A DNA stretch of 64,000 nucleotides, taken from Lactifluus volemus. Its lineage: Eukaryota > Basidiomycota > Agaricomycetes > Russulales > Russulaceae. The notes under the pieces are model-generated. The model made no database searches and was not told where the DNA came from. It saw only the letters and a list, made by a program, of their open reading frames with translations. The translations under genes and the position numbers were made by a program. Positions 63,225-64,000 of the stretch are shown piece by piece; positions within the stretch are counted from its first letter, which is position 1, and every line of letters starts with the position of its first letter. The DNA lies in contig WTXI01000038.1 in assembly GCA_022376515.1 (NCBI GenBank), positions 124,001 through 188,000 of the forward strand, written 5' to 3'.

Positions 63225-64000
63225 CCTCTGTGTCAACTTGCCCCCAACGTTTTTCTCCTTTGTTCGACATACCCACCAAGTCTGTGATAGATGCCAGGAA
63301 CATTGAACGTTGAAAAGATGCAGAAATATTGTGCACGCCTCTGCTGCAACCTATAACTCATCTCTGGTCTGGACAACCATTGCATCGCGACCTTGTTCGA
63401 CTTGGGATTCATCACACTGGCACATGGGAGGGAGAAATGGGCACTGAGTTAGGCATCTCGTCCCTGGGCAAGTGAGAGGGGAAGAAAGGACAAGTTATCA
63501 TTGCCGTCGCCATCAACGGCATACACACACATGCATCACAGCCGTCCGCAGGAACCGCGGTATCGACGACCTCACCGTGTCCACCACCTCCCTCGTCGAC
63601 CTCTTCCAACGGACTCCCGACACCGAGCACGTCCGGAACGTCCACTCCCTGCTTCCCTCAACAGCAGCCAGGAGCAGCCGCTACAGCCACTACGCTCACC
63701 GCTCCCGCTCTCGGGCGCGCACCTGCTACGTCATCCACGGCCGCCACCGCTACACCCGCTTTGCGCGGGGTGGGACACCCTAGAGCATGCATGTCGACGC
63801 AATTGGCCCATTCCTGCCTCCTTTTGGAACTAGCCCCGGTCCTGGAGGCACTCCTGGCGCGACGGTCGAGTATTTGAGGGATTTGGTACAGAATCGCATC
63901 ATCACGCTGACTTATATGCGGAACGTACATGATGGTGCGTATTCGATCTTCCTCCTTTCTTTTATTTTTTTGTGCTGAATTCTGTTGTCTCGCATGGGGC
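63225..64000 (+). pseudogene. Family O gene, copy F (runs off window)
   Basis: Starts CCTCTGTGTCAACTT as copies A and D do, but carries the unshortened GTCATCCACGGCCGCC stretch of copy B. An extra G in GCGCGGGGTGGG near 63768 shifts the first exon. SPGATVEYLRDLVQ and LTYMRNVHDG are visible to about 63935; the rest is beyond the window. Confidence 0.62.

Noticed and set aside
1..64000. CRISPR array, rRNA, tRNA, prokaryotic operon signals
   Set aside because: No regularly spaced identical repeats with unique spacers and no cloverleaf or rRNA-like sequence noticed; introns and elements show the DNA is fungal.

Overview
This window looks like a transposon-rich, gene-poor accessory region of a filamentous basidiomycete genome, most likely an Agaricomycete. 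The evidence is short GT-AG introns of about 50-100 bp, chromodomain Ty3/gypsy and Ty1/copia retroelements, a RITSMART-type hAT element, and fungal TPR-CHAT, Crinkler-like and casein-kinase-1-like genes. No complete single-copy housekeeping gene and no rRNA, tRNA or CRISPR array was recognised.

Layout. 1-3.7 kb: the 3' part of a chromoviral gypsy element split by a solo LTR (206-814), ending in a 3' LTR with a regular array of TGACTCA heptamers. 4.0-4.7 kb: a truncated CK1-like kinase. 5.0-10.6 kb: a hAT element, itself split by a poly(A)-tailed retroposon (7296-8830). 10.6-26.2 kb, 42.4-50.3 kb and 58.7-64 kb: copies of one ancestral segment in various states of decay. Its gene order is TPR-CHAT gene, a multi-exon gene of unknown function (called family O here), a small C2H2 zinc-finger gene on the opposite strand, then remnants of another reverse-strand gene. 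20.2-20.6 kb: a Crinkler-like fragment. 26.6-36.4 kb: a patchwork of duplicated gene fragments, a LINE RT piece and a purine-rich low-complexity tract. 36.8-42.4 kb: an intact copia element (Copia-1, minus strand) inserted in the flank of the second segment copy. 50.6-57.0 kb: a terminal-inverted-repeat element carrying a gene fragment, into which a second copia element (Copia-2, plus strand) has inserted.

The best candidate for a functional host gene is the TPR-CHAT protease-like gene at 59466-62594, with its catalytic His and Cys preserved. The C2H2 gene at 23192-23833 also has an intact two-exon model. The CHAT copy at 42725-45868 has two single-base frameshifts, and the copy at 18.8-20.1 kb has lost its protease domain. 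All family O copies are broken. The region therefore reads as a cycle of segmental duplication, transposon insertion and decay.

The two copia elements are young: I saw no difference between the two LTRs of either one. They share an identical 18-nt primer-binding site that matches the anticodon half of initiator tRNA-Met. Copia-2 has a changed RT active site (HVND in place of HVDD) and TA...TA rather than TG...CA LTR ends.
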